Source: an uncultured Streptococcus sp. (GTDB lineage: Bacteria > Bacillota > Bacilli > Lactobacillales > Streptococcaceae). Taken from it: a stretch of 41,262 nt of DNA. The stretch covers positions 1 to 41,262 of the forward strand of contig CAMBAD010000011.1 of assembly GCA_945864085.1 (NCBI GenBank), in the 5' to 3' direction. Below are positions 41,231 through 41,262 of the stretch, in pieces (position 1 is the stretch's first letter; the number at the start of each line of letters is the position of its first letter). Below the pieces are notes generated by a model that saw nothing but the letters and a program-made list of their open reading frames with translations, did not search any database and was not told where the DNA came from. Made by a program: the position numbers and the translations under genes.

Positions 41231-41262
41231 GTCAGTTCCTCCTAAGATAAGTTGATCTAGGG

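Noticed and set aside
1..41262. CRISPR arrays, tRNA or rRNA genes, prophage, intact insertion sequences
   Set aside because: No regularly spaced repeats, cloverleaf sequences, rRNA segments, phage genes or transposase frames were seen on either strand.

Overview
This window is a chromosomal segment of a low-GC Firmicute, most probably Streptococcus suis or a close relative. The basis is gene content and order that I recognise from streptococci: cdaA-cdaR-glmM divergent from murT-gatD, tmk-holB-yabA-rsmI, serC-GNAT-serA-ogt, pepV, exoA and RlmA(II). Many short intergenic repeats and extended -10 promoters of the TGnTATAAT type fit the same group. No tRNA, rRNA, CRISPR array, prophage or intact insertion sequence was seen. 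Nearly all large genes are ordinary core genes; most of the novelty sits in the first 4 kb and in regulatory DNA.

Region 1 (1-3980, accessory). The 5' part of a Type III restriction subunit (res) lies downstream of a Type III methyltransferase (mod). The mod start is followed by seven tandem copies of a 5-bp repeat, and this count puts the ATG out of frame, so the gene is phase-OFF as sequenced. Just upstream is a previously unmarked type I toxin-antitoxin-like locus: a 35-residue hydrophobic peptide started by TTG on the minus strand, and an antisense RNA of about 115 nt on the plus strand that covers its 3' end. The antisense promoter and the likely mod promoter overlap at their -35 boxes. 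Two overlapping small membrane ORFs and a possibly frameshifted small ORF follow.

Region 2 (3980-12340). An ABC exporter (ATPase and permease) is co-transcribed with a NarL-type two-component system behind a double palindromic operator. A large membrane protein of unknown function follows. Next is an sdpR-sdpI pair whose promoter is bracketed by two related palindromes, then exoA and a cation diffusion facilitator.

Region 3 (12340-26190). Mostly minus-strand operons: serine biosynthesis with ogt and an ArsC/Spx-like gene; thymidylate kinase with clamp-loader delta', YabA and RsmI; galE; rpsU; and hemW with a thioesterase, a NUDIX protein, a HAD phosphatase and a TIGR01906-type membrane protein. 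yitT is on the plus strand. Two copies of a mosaic intergenic repeat lie behind terminators.

Region 4 (26190-41262). An exported protein of unknown function, a LemA/TPM-domain pair, pepV, a cupin gene under a double PerR-box-like operator, a methyltransferase and an ABC-F ATPase. The cell-envelope cluster follows: c-di-AMP synthesis (cdaA, cdaR) and glmM facing murT-gatD, which amidates lipid II. The window ends with an unknown membrane protein, rlmA and a DUF3955-like gene. hemW and murT each have a -10 box exactly six bases before the ATG and no ribosome binding site, so both look leaderless.
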